This document shows, piece by piece, positions 1 to 13,775 of a DNA stretch of 64,000 nucleotides (within the stretch, counting starts at the first letter, position 1; each line of letters begins with the position of its first letter). The stretch is from Allodiplogaster sudhausi (Eukaryota > Nematoda > Chromadorea > Rhabditida > Diplogasteridae), in contig CALZFC010000356.1 of NCBI GenBank assembly GCA_945643635.1, forward strand, positions 2,674,501 through 2,738,500. The letters run 5' to 3'. The position numbers and the translations under genes were made by a program. The notes beneath the pieces are model-generated. The model saw only the letters and a list, made by a program, of their open reading frames with translations. It searched no databases and had not been told where the DNA came from.

Positions 1-147
1 TGGGATATTGTCACTTTTGAGGTTCCTGCCAAACATTCCCTTCTTTTTCTGTATTTATCTCACCCTTTCTCTTTCACTCTCTCTCGCTCTTTCGCGCTCT
101 CTCTCTCTATTTCACTCTCTCTCCCTCTCTCGTTCTCTCTCTCTCTT

Positions 148-184
<37 letters not shown>

Positions 185-499
185 CCCACTCTCTCTCTCT
201 CTCTATTTCGCTCTCTCTCTCTCTCTCTCTCTCGCTCCCACTCTCTCTCTCTCTCGCTCTCTCTCTCTTTCTTTCTTTCTTTCCAGAATGTCTGCCTGAA
301 CTATTATAACGAATGCTACAGGCAGTAATTGCTGATTCAAATGCTGTAGTTCTACGCCTTTTAATATTTACCTAATCTTAGTATTTTTATGTACTTTAAA
401 GTTTCAAGTAATGATGATAGATTTTCAAGTAGATTTATTCAACGTTAGCTTCGTGAGTACTAGGACCTTCGTGGACGTGTGTCCGTTTCTTCAATAAAA

Positions 500-539
<40 letters not shown>

Positions 540-790
540 ACTCTCTCTCTCTCTCTGTGCCTCTCTCCATCATCGCTCTCTCTTTCTCTCTCTCTCCATC
601 TCTCCTCGCTTGCACAATTCAGCTTCAGCGCTAGAACATCGCCGATTATTGAAGTTTTCTGACTGTATAACGAACAAGCTGGTACTAGCATGTCATTTAT
701 TTTTGATGCTGCTCTGATTTCTCGCAATGATGTTTCTTTTCCTAGCCTTTTTCCCATCTCAATATTACACGGAGTACTCGCAAGCAAGTA
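1..790. repeat. CT microsatellites within a dispersed repeat unit
   Basis: No gene is visible. Long (CT)n tracts lie at about 60-290 and 500-600, with an AT-rich stretch between them. The segment 430-790 matches 16560-16800 and, on the other strand, 38020-38120, so it is dispersed repeat and not unique sequence. The peptides read through the CT tracts are serine-leucine runs and are artefacts of the simple repeat. Confidence 0.8.
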
Positions 791-1902
791 CAGTCCCGCC
801 CAGGATCTTGGTACTAAGGAGGGATCCAAATGCATCCCCGCTAATAACAATTGTCCTAGGAAAGACTAAAATATTTTAAATGGTACATTAGTTTGCTCAT
901 AGAGAACGGATGCTACTGTTAAAAAAATCGATAATTTCTTATCATTTGATAAGAAGTTATCAGTTTTTGCCTATAAAAAATTTCATTTTAAATATTTTTC
1001 AAAGAATTTTTTCATGTACCATTATTTTGTCTCTACGCACATCTCCATATAATAATATAAGAGATTTTATCATTGTTAACCGAAATCGTTAAATGAGACC
1101 TTATCACACATGTTCATGTTATGTGAAGATTCGCCTTACGATACTGATGCAAAATATGAAAGCCGTTTTCAAAACAAAGCATTCGTTGACGATAAATTTT
1201 TAATTGTGTTTACTTTGTATGATTTTCTTCAGGATTCCCCATTGTCTTTGTCTTTCTCTCAATGTTAACCCGGTATGATTTATTCAAATCTAGGTTGCTC
1301 GTATTGAATCTTAGAGCTTTAGCGCGCGCGATTTTCGCGTTCGGTTTTATTACCCAAGTTTGAGGTAGCGAAATAGCACAGGCAGAGTAAAAAAGGGTTA
1401 GGCTCCGCCCCCTCGGCCTGCGAGGCCTCCCTGCCCTGTTCTTTCTCAATAAATAATGGAAGTAAACACAATCAGGAATATATCGTCAACGGATGTTTTG
1501 TTTTGAAAACTGTTTTCATATTTAGCTTCAGCATCGTAAGGCGAATCTTCACATAACATGAACATGTGTGATAAGGTCTGATTTAACGAGTTCGGTTAAC
1601 AATGATAAAATCTCTTATATTGTTATTTGGGGATGTGCGTAGAGACAAAATAATGGTACAGGAAAAATTTCTTTGAAAAATATTAAAAATGAAATTTTTT
1701 ATAGGCAAAAACTGATAACTTCTTATCAAATGATAAGAAATTATCGATTTTTTTAACAGTAGCATCCGTTCTCTATGAGCAAACTAATGTACCATTTAAA
1801 ATATTTTAGTCTTTCCTAGGACAATTGTTATTAGCGAGGATGCATTTGGATCCCTCCGATGCATCCGATCCCTCCTTAGTACCAAGATCCTGGGCGGGAC
1901 TG
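791..1902. mobile_element. Tc1/mariner-type foldback element, long copy
   Basis: The two ends are inverted repeats beginning CAGTCCCGCCCAGGATC, and the inverted arms run about 420 bp inward (to roughly 1214 and from 1467). A non-repeated centre of about 250 bp includes a GC-rich stretch near 1405-1435. A TA dinucleotide flanks each end (789-790 and 1903-1904), as expected of Tc1/mariner insertions. Paralogous sequence at 16640-16680, and on the other strand near 38040, runs straight through the insertion point. No transposase ORF is present, so the copy is non-autonomous. The two matching 60-residue peptides in the arms are mirror images of the same DNA and not genes. Confidence 0.8.
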
Positions 1903-1904
1903 TA

Positions 1905-3046
1905 CTTTAAAAGTTCAAAGCTCTGGAAGAACTTCTTTGCAAAGGCAACTCTTGTTTTCAATTTATAATCGTAAAATGCTCATACTGCGTCGTCACAATG
2001 AGTGCTTTGAATAAAAAAATATCAAATTTAATTAAAAGCAATAATGATTTAAAATGAAGACACAAAAATTATTTATATTCCATGAAACACTTTTCATGTT
2101 ATTTCAACTAATGCGAAATGCATTCCAAATGTCCCGGTGGTTCTTTCCCGAGCATTCGCCTAAAAGGCAGGGGCTAAAAACCACATGTAATCTTGTAGGC
2201 CCCCAAGAACTACTTATAATAAATATCAAACAGAATGAAATGCAGCTTATATATTTCTAATTCATACAGAGTGACACTTTAAAAGCGTATTTTTATTTTT
2301 TTTACTAAAATAGAGAAAAATTTATAAAAGGCAAAACTTCTCCGCTCATTGTCGGCACCTATAGCTCCTTTAACCAATTCTACTCTTTAAGAAATAGATT
2401 CTCCTCTGATCTCAACTCTCAGTTTCCAACATTTCTTCGTCAAACCCGCGTTTCTGAATTGCAGTTTATTATTCCAAATATCAAAACTTTGTGAAATTTT
2501 CTTTCTTCTAATTATGCTCAATCTATTGCAGAATGCTCAATTAATTTTTGCTTGAAGTCGCAGCCGTCTAAATGTGGGAAAAAAGATGATGATTCGGAGC
2601 GATAGCCCAAGGAATCAGGGCCCCGCGCTTGTTCATTTTGTGACGGCATTTATATACGCACTATTTCATAAGCATCCTATAAACGCTGAGTTTTCTGTTC
2701 TCCAACATCGTTGTTTCCTCATGCACTGCCATTCGTGATAAGGTGAGAGAGGGATGATCGGGATACACTCATTCCCCGAGTCGAAGGGTTATCGCTTATC
2801 GAGTTCTTTGACTGTGGTTTAATAAAAAAAAAAATTAAACCTAATTTGGTTCCAACAACTCATTCAACGGGATACAAAGGTATCCGTTTTTATTTCAAAA
2901 TGTATTGTTAAAATTATTTTGAGAAATGTAGGCAAAGCATTTTTACCGTCACAATAAAAGAGATTTCATTTCTTATTTTAGTAAGGATTTCATTTTTTCA
3001 TACCCTACCTTATGCCGATATTTGAGGGGGGGGGGAGAGAGAGAGT

Positions 3047-3089
<43 letters not shown>

Positions 3090-3135
3090 GAACGGGGAGT
3101 GAAAGAGATATTCCTCTCAATTTCCTCTTTCTCTG

Positions 3136-3177
<42 letters not shown>

Positions 3178-5296
3178 TTTGGAACATTCACACTCATCGG
3201 CTCCGTTGGTTGGGTACTGCAGCGTCTGATGCTCGGCCGAGAGCCCACCATTAAGGAGATCATCTCTCTGCGGAGCTACTTTGTCTTGGTAAAATGAAAA
3301 AATCATTATAAAAAATCCATCAGCCAAAGAAATTTGAACAGTGTTTTCTTGCTAGTTTATTAAAATATGTATTTATTTATTTGTGGAGTGAATATGGTAA
3401 ATAAGCTTAGACAGGTAAAAAAGGAAACAGTTGAAAAGAAAATAATCATGTGCAGGAACTTAAAATATAGTAGGCTGAAAGGGAAGGAAAGGAGTAAGAG
3501 ATTTATGTATATTAACGTACTCTAATATTGTGCAACATATCTTGGCTTTCCTCACCTCAGCAGCCCCGAAAAAGTGTACTCTCTCTTCTCTCTCTCCTCT
3601 CTCCCTCTCTCTCTCTCTGTCTTGCTGTCGTTCTATCGCTTTCTATCACTGCCCTCCCTGTAGTTCGCTCTTGCCGCCCCTCCTCGCTCAGTCACATCGA
3701 GTGGATAGCCCTAAAAAAAAATGAAAATTTTTTTTTGGTTCCAACTGGTCTTTCATGTGGATCTGCTACAACTTCAACCAAAAATGAAATGTGCTAACTG
3801 TTTAGATTGTGCATAAAAAATATCAACCGCTCGGTACCAATGTCATTGTTGTAAGTTAGGAATTGGAAAATAATATACCGACCCGCTGCATTTTTATCGA
3901 ATTGATGTGTTGCTTTGGTTTTTATTACTATTCGAAGACATTTAAGCACTCGAATCGCATGTGATTTTTAGCCCCTGCCTTTCAGGTGAATGTTCGCCAC
4001 AGAACCACCTGCACATTTCGCATTCATTTCGAAATCATAAAAGTGATGGGGAATGTTAAAATGAAAATCAGTATCATGGAGTATGATTTTTTTTAAACAT
4101 TGTAATTTTTTTTAAATAATATTTGCTTTCAATTAATTTACTTAAAAAAATTCACCTTGTATTAGAGTTGATAAGACTAAAATGCATTTTGTGCATATTA
4201 TTTTTCTGATTTTATTTCGTTAATACGTGTATAATGTCTTCTCCCTCTTCTCTCTCTCTCTCACACCCTTCCCTCTCTCACTTTATCTCTTTCTCTCGTT
4301 CTCTTTCTCTTCGATGATGAGGACGGACGCATCTGGAATCGACGGGATAATGGACGGCACGGCGCTGCTGGTGAATGTGAGACCAGGAAGAAAATGAGAA
4401 GTGAGAAAGAGTAACAGAGAAAAAGAGAGAGAGCAAGAGTGAATGAGAGAGCGAGAGAGAATGAGCGAGCGAGAGAGAATGAGCGAGAGAGATTTTTCTA
4501 GGTGTCGGCAATTCGATTGCGCTATCCACACTTCTGGCTGACCATGAGACCTGCAGAAAGATCCTTCAAATTGGACATGGTCAGGAAAGAGAAAAATCTG
4601 TGAAGAGTCCGCCTGAGAGCATAAATAAATTGAATGTATGTGGGTAGAAATATAAACGAAGAAAAATACCTAAAATACAACAAAAGTTTATTTATAAATA
4701 AAGTTCGTACAATTTGATACATAAAACACTTTCCCCATCACTTTTATCAATGCGAAGTGCATGCGAAATGTCCTGGTGGTTCTGTTCCGCGCATTTGTCT
4801 GAAAGGCAGGGGCAAAAAATCAGACTTGATTCGTTTTCGTTATTTGATCCAAGTTACAAAACTAATAATAAATATCAAACAGTTATACAATGCAGTATAG
4901 ATGTCTAATAGATGTGTTTCCAATTTATATCGAATTGTATTTTAATAAAAAAATTTTTTTTTAACAATGCACAATCCAAGGCGATCTCAGCATTTGTTGA
5001 GCTTCGCAGCAGTCTCATATGAATGTCTCTCATTTTCTCTCCCTCTGTTACCCTCCCACACTTCTCATTTTCTTACTGGTCTCGCATTCGCCGGCAGTGC
5101 CGTGCTATCCAGGATTCCGTCGATTAGCACACTTCATTTTTGGTTGAAGTTGCAGCAGAATCAAAGGAATGACCAGTTGGAACCAAAAAAAATGTTTTCA
5201 TTTTTTTTTTTTAAGCGACTAGGGGGCGACAAGAGGGAACTACAGGGAGGGCAGTGATAGAAAGAACGACAACAAGACAGAGCGAGAGAGAAAGAT

Positions 5297-5343
<47 letters not shown>

Positions 5344-5405
5344 CAGACAGAGAGAGAGAGAGAGAGAGAAAGCGACAGACAGAGAGAGAGAGAGAAAGAG
5401 ACAGA

Positions 5406-5439
<34 letters not shown>

Positions 5440-7110
5440 CGGAACCTTTTTTCGTGGCTGATGAGTTGAGGGAAGCCAAGATATATTGTACAATGTTAGA
5501 ATACATTAATATACATACATATTTCAATAAACTAGCAAGAAAACACTTCAAATTTCTTTGGCTTATGGGTATTCATATTCCATGATATCTATATTAAATA
5601 TTTACCTAAAGCATTCATATTCCATGATATTTTTATTTATCCTAACACCTTTTCCCTTCACTTTTATCAATGTGAAATAAATGCGAAACGTCCAGGTGGC
5701 TCTGTCCCGCACATTCACCTCAAAGGCAGGGCCTAAAAGCCGTCCGTGTTATTCCGACAGTATATCAATTTATCATAAATAATAAACAACAAAGCAACTC
5801 ATTAATTCGATATACCACGTGAATCGATGTTTTTTGCAATCCGAAGCAGTTTGCACAATTCATTTCGGTTCAAGTGCAGCAGCCTCGAATTATCAGTAAC
5901 AATAATTTTAGAAAAAAAAACTTAATACACATTATCTACCAAAAAGGTAGGAAGAAAAAGTAAAGCATTTTTACGCAGCCTTTATCGAAGATGCCTTACC
6001 AGAAAAGTATATAGTTCTGGCCAGGCGATATAAATATACTTAAAAACATGCAGTTTAATTACAAACGTTATCTGCAGAATTTTGTTATTATTGATTAATT
6101 GAATATTCCATTCATGATCGAATGATTTGCTTTCCTTTTGCTGAGTTAATCAGGAAATTGAAAACTCTGTGAAGAGTCCGCCAGAGAGCACAAATAAATT
6201 GAATGTGTGTGGCTAGAAATATAAATGGAGAAAGATACAATACAAGGTTATTGATAAATAAAATTCGTACAATTTGATACATAAAACACTTTCCCCGTCA
6301 CTTTTATCAATGCGAAAAGCATGCGAAATGTCCTGGTGGTTCTGCACTGCTCATTCACCTGAAAGGCAGGGGCTAATTCTCACAAGCGATCTTGCCCTGT
6401 ACGAAGTAGTAACAATAATAAATTTCAAACAATGTGCTTTGCAGAGAATGAGAAAAGGTTGGCGACCCGGTATATTTCCAATTCATGCAGAATTACACTG
6501 GTTGCACGCCTGTCGATTTTTTATTTAAAAAAAAATTTATGCGCAATCCAAGGCTGTTTGCACCATTCAGTTTCGTTGAAGTTGTGCGCTTATAAAAAAA
6601 TCTGTTTCTTATTTTATTCAAAACTACCACAGTCAATACTTCCGGTAATGGCATGTATCATCAACTCTACTCCGGATTTCCACATCGATCCACATTTATA
6701 TGCGCACTACATCATAAGCACCCTATATTTGATGCGTTTTCCGTTCTTCAACAACGTGCTTTTCTCATGCACTGGCATTCGTGACAAGGTGAGAGAGGGA
6801 GGATCGGGATACACTCATTTGAAAGACACTTGAGAGAGCGAGATATAGGGATTGCATATTATTAAAATAAAATTTAAATCGATATGCGCGGTACCACTGT
6901 TTTTCTATATGAATTGGAAATGTACCGGTTAGCCACCGTTTTATCAATATACTGTCCTGCTTATTGCTCTATATTAATTATTATTCATCGGGCGCTCGTT
7001 CGCCCACAGGTTGTGATTTTTAGCACCTGCTTTTCAGGTGAATGAGCGGTACAGAACCACCAAGACATTTTGCATGCATTTCACATTAATAAAAGTGAAG
7101 GGGGAAGTGT
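1905..7110. repeat. dispersed repeat unit, several copies, no gene
   Basis: This stretch is made of copies of one repeat family. Its most conserved core (CCTGCCTTTCAGGTGAATG and about 70 bp around it) appears near 3974 and 7026 on the plus strand, and near 2153, 4792, 5713 and 6352 on the minus strand. A second module, about 45 bp around GGGAGGATCGGGATACACTC, appears near 2750 and 6800. (GA)n or (CT)n tracts lie at 3030-3175, 3575-3620, 4250-4500 and 5275-5435. No ORF here shows a recognisable domain. Confidence 0.75.
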
Positions 7111-7114
7111 TTAA

Positions 7115-9525
7115 GAGAGCCTCTCTGTAAAACTCAAGGAGGCTTACATAGGCGCCTGCCCCGGGGAATTTTTGTTTTCTTTTACTTTGAAAACTTAATG
7201 AGGGACACATCTAGTGTTCATAAAGATATTTATTTTTTCAAAAAGTTTGAAAAAAATTTTTTCTCTTAGTTATAAGTAAAAATGTTAAAAAAAAACTTTG
7301 GTAGGCCATATCTAACGTTATACTTAATATTTCTAGAAAATCTTTTCACTGTTCGATTCCTTATGTAAAAAAAAAAGTCCCAGATGACTGTTTTCGAAAA
7401 ATTAAAATTTTTATGACTTTTGTGCAATTTAATTTTTTGGAAAATGGTTTTTAGGTAATAACTTTTTTTTTTTGGGTATCTGCATTTGAATATGTGTTTC
7501 TAAGCAAATTTTGGTTTTGGCCACAAACCACAATTTCATTCAAACTTCTTCAATTTTAAAAAGAAATAGTCCATTCGATGTGACTTTTTATGCTCTTTAA
7601 AAGGTATATACTTTGTTCGAAAAGAATTTAGTCTAAAGGCCTAAAATTGACTTTTTGTGTTTTAGGCCTATTTCTGGTGTTAAAATATTCATTCTTTGCA
7701 CGATTAATGGATCTTGTAGGCTGATTTTCCATATAATATTTATACTGCGAGAAAGAGCAGCTAAAACTGAGTCGGATACAGCTTTAAGATTAAAATCTGA
7801 GGATACACTTTTTGGGAATAAAGTCAAGAAATTTCATTTTTACGAGAATTGCTGGTGAAATAAATGTATGAAAACCTCCTATTCGAAGCCAACTATCAGG
7901 CATTTTTGAGCCGCAGTGCCAAAACGGTCATAACCGTTCAAAAGAGCAGAGACTTTTACATAATATATCCACCGATGAAAGAGCAATACCAGTTTATGTT
8001 TCAGAAATCTTGAAAGTTCGAAAAAAATCGACGACAGGATTCGACCATTTTGAGCTGTTCTGAGATAAATTTTACCAATGTAACTTATGTTCTGAAAACT
8101 GTTCCATTAGGTTGTTTGAGACGAGAAACATAAATTTGACGTTCATTTTCTACTTTTGAGTACCATCCATGGTACTTTTGCCAGAAGAATGAAATGTTAT
8201 ATGCGGAAAAATTATATTTCGATCAAAGTGCCATGGATGATACACAAAAGTAGAAAATGAACGTCAAATTTATGTTTCTCGTCTCAAAAAACCTTATGGC
8301 ACAGTTTTCAGAACATAAGTTCCATTGGCACCAGCTTTCGCAGAACAGCTCAAAATAGTCGAATCCTGTCGCCGAATTTTTTCGAAATTTCAAGATTTCT
8401 TAAAAATATTCAAGGTTTTGCATTTTCTTCGAAGGATATATTATGTAAAAGTCTCTGCTCTTTCGAATGGTTATGACGTTTTTGGCAATCTCTCTCACAA
8501 AAGACCTTTTAGTTGGCTTCGAATTAGTTTTCGTACATTTATTTCAGCACCTATGCTTGTAAAAATGTGATTTCCTGAATTTTGAAGTACTTTTGAGTAT
8601 TATATCGTAAAAGAACTTCAAAGAATTCTGGATTAATCATAATTCCGAGCTAGATGCTTCAAAAGAACAATTTTAAAATATTTTCTAAAAATATTCAGGA
8701 ATATCTCCTTCAACAGTCATTATTCAAATACATATTCCCAAAAAGTGTATCCTCAGATTTTAATCTTAAAGCTGTATCCGACTCAGTTTTAGTTGCTCTT
8801 TCTCGCAGTATAAATATTATATGGAAAATCAGCCTACAAGATCCATTAATCGTGCAAAGAATGAGTATTTTACACCAGAAATAGGCCTAAAACACAAAAA
8901 GTCAATTTTAGGCCTTTAGACCAATTTCTTTTGAGAACAAAGTATATACCATTTTAAAGAGCATAAAAAATCACATCGAATGGACTATTTCTTTTTAAAA
9001 TTGAAGAAGTTTGAATGAAATTGTGGTTTGTGGCCAAAACCGAAATTTGCTTAGAAACAAATATTCAAATGCAGATACCCAAAAAGGGTATCCGAGATTT
9101 TTCCTCGTAGAGATATATTATATGTAGTTTTTCCTGCTCTTTCTTATGGAAGATTCAGTTTTTGGAAAGTCATAATAAAAAAAAAGTTATTACCTAAAAA
9201 CCATTTTTCAAAAAATTAAATTGCACAAAAGTCATAAAAATTTTAATTTTTCGAAAACAGTCATCTGGGACTTTTTTGTGTATTTTTAAATAAGAAATCG
9301 AACAGTGAAAAGATTTTCGAGAAATATTAAGTATAACGTTAGATATGGCCTTCCAAATGTTTTTAACATTTTTACTTATAACTAAGAGAAAAAATTTTTT
9401 TCTATCTTTTTGAAAAAATATATTTCTTTATGAACACTAGATGTGTCCCTCATAAAGTTTTCAAAGTAAAAGAAAACAAAAATTCCCCGGGGCAGACGCT
9501 CCTTGACCCTTACAGAGGGGCTCTC
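7115..9525. mobile_element. 2.4 kb foldback element with TTAA target duplications
   Basis: The element is an almost complete palindrome: about 1.1 kb arms meet near 8165-8230. Its ends begin GAGAGCC and are flanked by TTAA at 7111-7114 and 9526-9529. The paralogous segment near 24440 has a single TTAA and no insert, which fixes the boundaries. TTAA duplication is known for piggyBac and Kolobok superfamilies; the purine-rich ends fit Kolobok slightly better, but no transposase is present to decide. Arm divergence is visible as scattered substitutions and small gaps, so it is not brand new. ORFs in the arms mirror each other and look non-coding. Confidence 0.82.
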
Positions 9526-9529
9526 TTAA

Positions 9530-10988
9530 ATATATACAACTTTCATGGAATATGAATAATTTAGGTACTGTCATTTAAATAACGGTTGCTTTTCGTCAAC
9601 TCCTCTCTTTCTCTCGCTCTCTCTCCCTGTTGAAATTCTCGGAAAAATTTGTCGTAGGAACATACATTTAAAATTCGGAAGTATTTCAACTGTCCTTATA
9701 CCTACTAAATATGGTAAAGTGCATACATACATAATTCATATTTCAAAAAGCTTATATTACTTGATAACACTTTTCCATCACTTTTATGAATGCGAAATGT
9801 CCTGGTGATTCTGTGGCACACATTTATCTGAAAGGCAAGGACAGAAAATCAGATTTTATCAATGTCATAGCATTCTACCAATATTAATTGATAAATATTT
9901 CGCCAATACAGTATTTTGATAAAAACTGACGATTGTATTATTTTACAATCTGTAGCTAACAACAATGACATTGGCATCGTGCGAATTGATTTGTTTGCAT
10001 ATATTCTTCTCTATCGCTCTGTTTCTCTGTATGTATCTCTCTCGGTTTATTTTCAAATAACGTCACCTGCGGTGCGAGAGCAGAAGGAATGAACACTGGC
10101 GAAAAGTCGGACCAGGTTGTCTTTTGGAGTCACCCCTACCCAGTAGATCTGTAGAACCGGAGTCGTTGGGTTATCATCCCAATGGCCGTAGCTTGATCTG
10201 AATTTTTAATGTTCAAAAATATGAAGCAAAAATATTAAAAAGTTTTCTTGGTTCTAACTGCTCATTCATTTGTGTTTCTTTCTCTGTCTCTCTATCTCTT
10301 TCTCTCTCTACCTCTCACTTGCTGTCTCTCTCTCTACCTCTCACTTGCTCTCTCTCTCACTTTTTTTTTCTCTCCCTCACGCTCTCTCTATCTCTCTCTC
10401 TCTCTCTCTGCCTCTCTCTCTCTCTTTCTCTCTCCCCCTCTCTCTCTCTTCGCTCTCTCTCTCTCTCTGGCTCTCTCTCTGTCTCTCTCTCTCTCTCTCT
10501 CTTTCTATTTATTTACATTGCAGGAAAATAAAAGTGAAGAGAAAAAGTGTTTAAATTAATATGAGCACCATGGAATATGCTTATTTTTATTCTTATTTTA
10601 AATAATATTTGCTTTTAATTCATTTATTAAAAAGAAAGACATTTATATTATATTATATTATTTTATATTATATAATGATTATTCGTTTATAATATAAATG
10701 TCTTTCATATCATTTATATTATATGAAAGACATTTATATTATAAACGAATAATCATTTATAACCTAAGTTTAATTTTTCTTTTCGTATTTGTTTTCCGTT
10801 CTTCTACATCGTGCTCTTCTCTCACGGTGCATTTGGCGACAAGATGAGAGAGAGAGAGAGTATAGGAATTCAAGGAATTCACTCATTTGAAAGAAGAGAC
10901 TTGTAATGCTTTGCTTGTACTGAAAGAGAGAGAGAGAGACCGAGAGAGTGAATGACAGGGAGAGAGACAGAGCGATAGAGACCGAGCG

Positions 10989-11027
<39 letters not shown>

Positions 11028-13775
11028 GAGGCAGAGAGACCGAGAGAGAGAGAGAATGAGAGAGAGAGACAGAGCGATAGAGACCGAAAGAGCGAGAGAG
11101 AGACATAGAGAGAGACAGAGCGAAAGAGACCGAGAGAGAGAGAGAGAGATGGAAATAGAGAGAGAGAGAGAGAGAGGCAGAGGGAGAGAAAGAGAGGCCT
11201 TCAGAACAACTCGCTTCATCTTCTTCTGATTGTGTTAAGTCCCGCCTACTGTCTTCTGCATTCTTCTGCCTCTCAGATCCATCAGAGATAGGAAGAGCAA
11301 TTCAGCCACTTTTCGTTGTCAATTATCGAAATTTATAGTAATTTGCAGAAAAATACCAAATTGCTTTCTAGCAAAAAAAAAAGACGAAACGTTGATGCCC
11401 CCCTCACAAACAATTATTTCTGAAGTGCAATTTATTACTGCTTCCAGTATATAATTATGTCAAAATGAAATACTCGCGCATCGTCGACCTCGAAGAACAC
11501 CAGCCAGATGGAGCGGTGCTCTAAAACTTGATAAGACTAACAATAAGACAAATTTTTTTCTTTCAAAAATTAATTAGAAGAAAATATGAATTAAAATTAT
11601 TATACCTTAACTATTCACATTCCGGAAAATTAAATTAAAAACTTTTTTCACTTCCACAAGTGCGAAATGCATGCGTAGTGACCTGGTGGTTCTGTACCGC
11701 TCATCCACTTGAAAGGCAGCGGCTAAAAGTAGCAGGTGATCTACAAACTCTATGCCATTCTAACTAATCACAACTTGAAATTGCTTTTAATTAATGCTCA
11801 TTGCGTCCAAAAATAATATTCCAATATTCCATTCCTATTTTTATTAGAACTATCCACCGTCAAAAAGCGTAGAGACTCGTGGCATACACATTCGGAATTT
11901 ACTAAAAGCGCACAATTCCGAATGCACCCTATATTAGCTGAGTTTTCCGTTCTTCTTCATCTTCCTTTCCTCTCGCAGTGCCATTCGTGACAAAGGGGGA
12001 GAGGGAGGATCGAGATTCACTTATTTGAAAGAACTGCAGAGAGATACCATAAGGATATATCCCGAGTGGTTAGATTTCCGCTTATTCCCAGCTGCGGTTT
12101 GTTGGATTTTTAACCGTGGAATGTTTTTTTGTTTAAAAATATAAAAGACTAAAAACATTTTTTTGATTAAAACAACTCGTTAATTTTTCTGCTGCGAAGT
12201 TAAGCCAAAACTGAATGGTACACACTTCGTTGGATGACATATTATACAAAAAAAGAAATCGCTGCAGCACGCACTCCACGGCGGTGAGCGTGCAAGTTCG
12301 ACCGAGTCGAGTTGAATGGCACTTTAACTTGTAAATAAAGAAGATGTGCCCCTGCTTCTCCGTGCCTCGCAATCAGGCGCTTTTCAGACGCGAGTCTTTC
12401 AGATGCTCGAGTTCCTTGCCAAGGCCGGCGACGGCCCCCTCGACATTGACGGCTGGCAGAGCGCTTTTTTTTATTTGAGTGACTGCGAATCTAAAGAAGT
12501 CCTCACGGAGACTCTCTGCCTCAGCAGCGTTCAGGCAAAGTGAGACTGGGTGCCGGTTCTTTTCGCTTCCATTCATTCGAGATATAGAGCCAGCTTATTC
12601 CTTCAGTGATAACTGGATGAAGGATCGTAGAATGTGATAATAAATAAGAAACTCAATAAAATCCGATGCAGATCTCCGTCGAACACATACGTTTATCTTT
12701 TCCAAACACTAGCGAGTCCTTGAATTTGAATAATTTACAGTGTAAAATTCTTGATTAAGCTGCAGGATTTTAGTCGCTATATATTTGTTAATTGTTAAAT
12801 CTTCTATTAAAGCGTGCAAATAAAAAAAAAATAAAGTGGAACATCGGTGTCAAAATTGAATGAAATCCAATTCTGATCTCCATCGAGATGTATTTTTCTC
12901 TCAATATTTTTCTCGATATAATTAGAATAGTTATTCTTTTCACTCTTTAGTACTCCACCTTTTCTGGATTGGAACAATGAAAAGCGGGATTGGAACAATG
13001 AAAATCTCTCTCTCCTTTTCTCTCTTCCTCTTTTGTACTCTATTTCCCTCTCTCTCACTCCACTTTTAACCGTCCATCGTTGTGGATAAAATATTCACGC
13101 ATTACTCTGGTGATACAATACGCACAAAAAGCGTTTCATAATTCCAAATGCCAAAACTTGGTAATAATATATTTTTCAAAACAAATACGATTTAAAACAA
13201 TAATACCTACAATATTCGTATTCCATGATATTTATATTAGTTTAAACAGTTTTTCTCATCACTTTTATGAATGCAAAATAAATGCGAAAAGAACAGGTGG
13301 TTCTGTCCCGCACATTCACCTGAAAGGCAGAGGCTAAAAACAGCACGTGTTGTTCTGACAATAGTTCTTTCGATCATAATTAATAAACAACAAAGCAACT
13401 TATTAATTCGATAAGACGATTCAGTACGTATTATATTTTCCAAATATAAGTCAAATCAATGACATTGGTACCAAGAATATCGATTTTCCAAAGCAGTTTG
13501 CACAATTCATCTTGGTTCACGTTGAAAGCAAACAAGAATTATCAGAAACAATAATTTTTGAAAAAAAATCTTACTTTTAGAAAAACCAAAAAGGTAGCAA
13601 GAAAAAGTAAAGCTTTTTTTGACGATTCGGAACCAGAAAAGTTAAATAGCTCTGGCCAGGAGGTTTACATACGCAATTAAGGCGATTACTTTGTAAAGGT
13701 AAGATGCCGAACGGTTTGTTGAACAGAAGGTCCCTATATACATAAAACATGCAGTTTAATTAAAAACATTATATA
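9530..13775. repeat. dispersed repeat units with GA/CT tracts, no gene
   Basis: Core copies on the minus strand lie near 9821, 11702 and 13312. The second module recurs near 10825-10895 and 11970-12035. Large microsatellites are at 10265-10505 (CT) and 10840-11200 (GA). The GC-richer piece 12285-12480 is matched in reverse by 18415-18600. Segment 9530-10530 is a paralogue of 24450-25470. Nothing resembling a conserved protein is seen. Confidence 0.75.
10676..10755. repeat. perfect 35-bp inverted repeat, 10-bp spacer
   Basis: The arms 10676-10710 and 10721-10755 are exact reverse complements separated by ten bases, inside very AT-rich DNA (about 10620-10770). A further partial copy of the same sequence lies just left, at 10634-10650. 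Such a structure could extrude as a cruciform; no function can be read from it. Confidence 0.85.

Noticed and set aside
8..328. Ser/Leu-rich or Arg/Glu-rich ORFs through GA/CT tracts here and at many other places
   Set aside because: They are translations of simple repeats in all frames, with no domain and no conserved ends.
910..1765. Two nearly identical 60-residue ORFs facing each other
   Set aside because: They are mirror readings of the foldback arms of the Tc1-type element.
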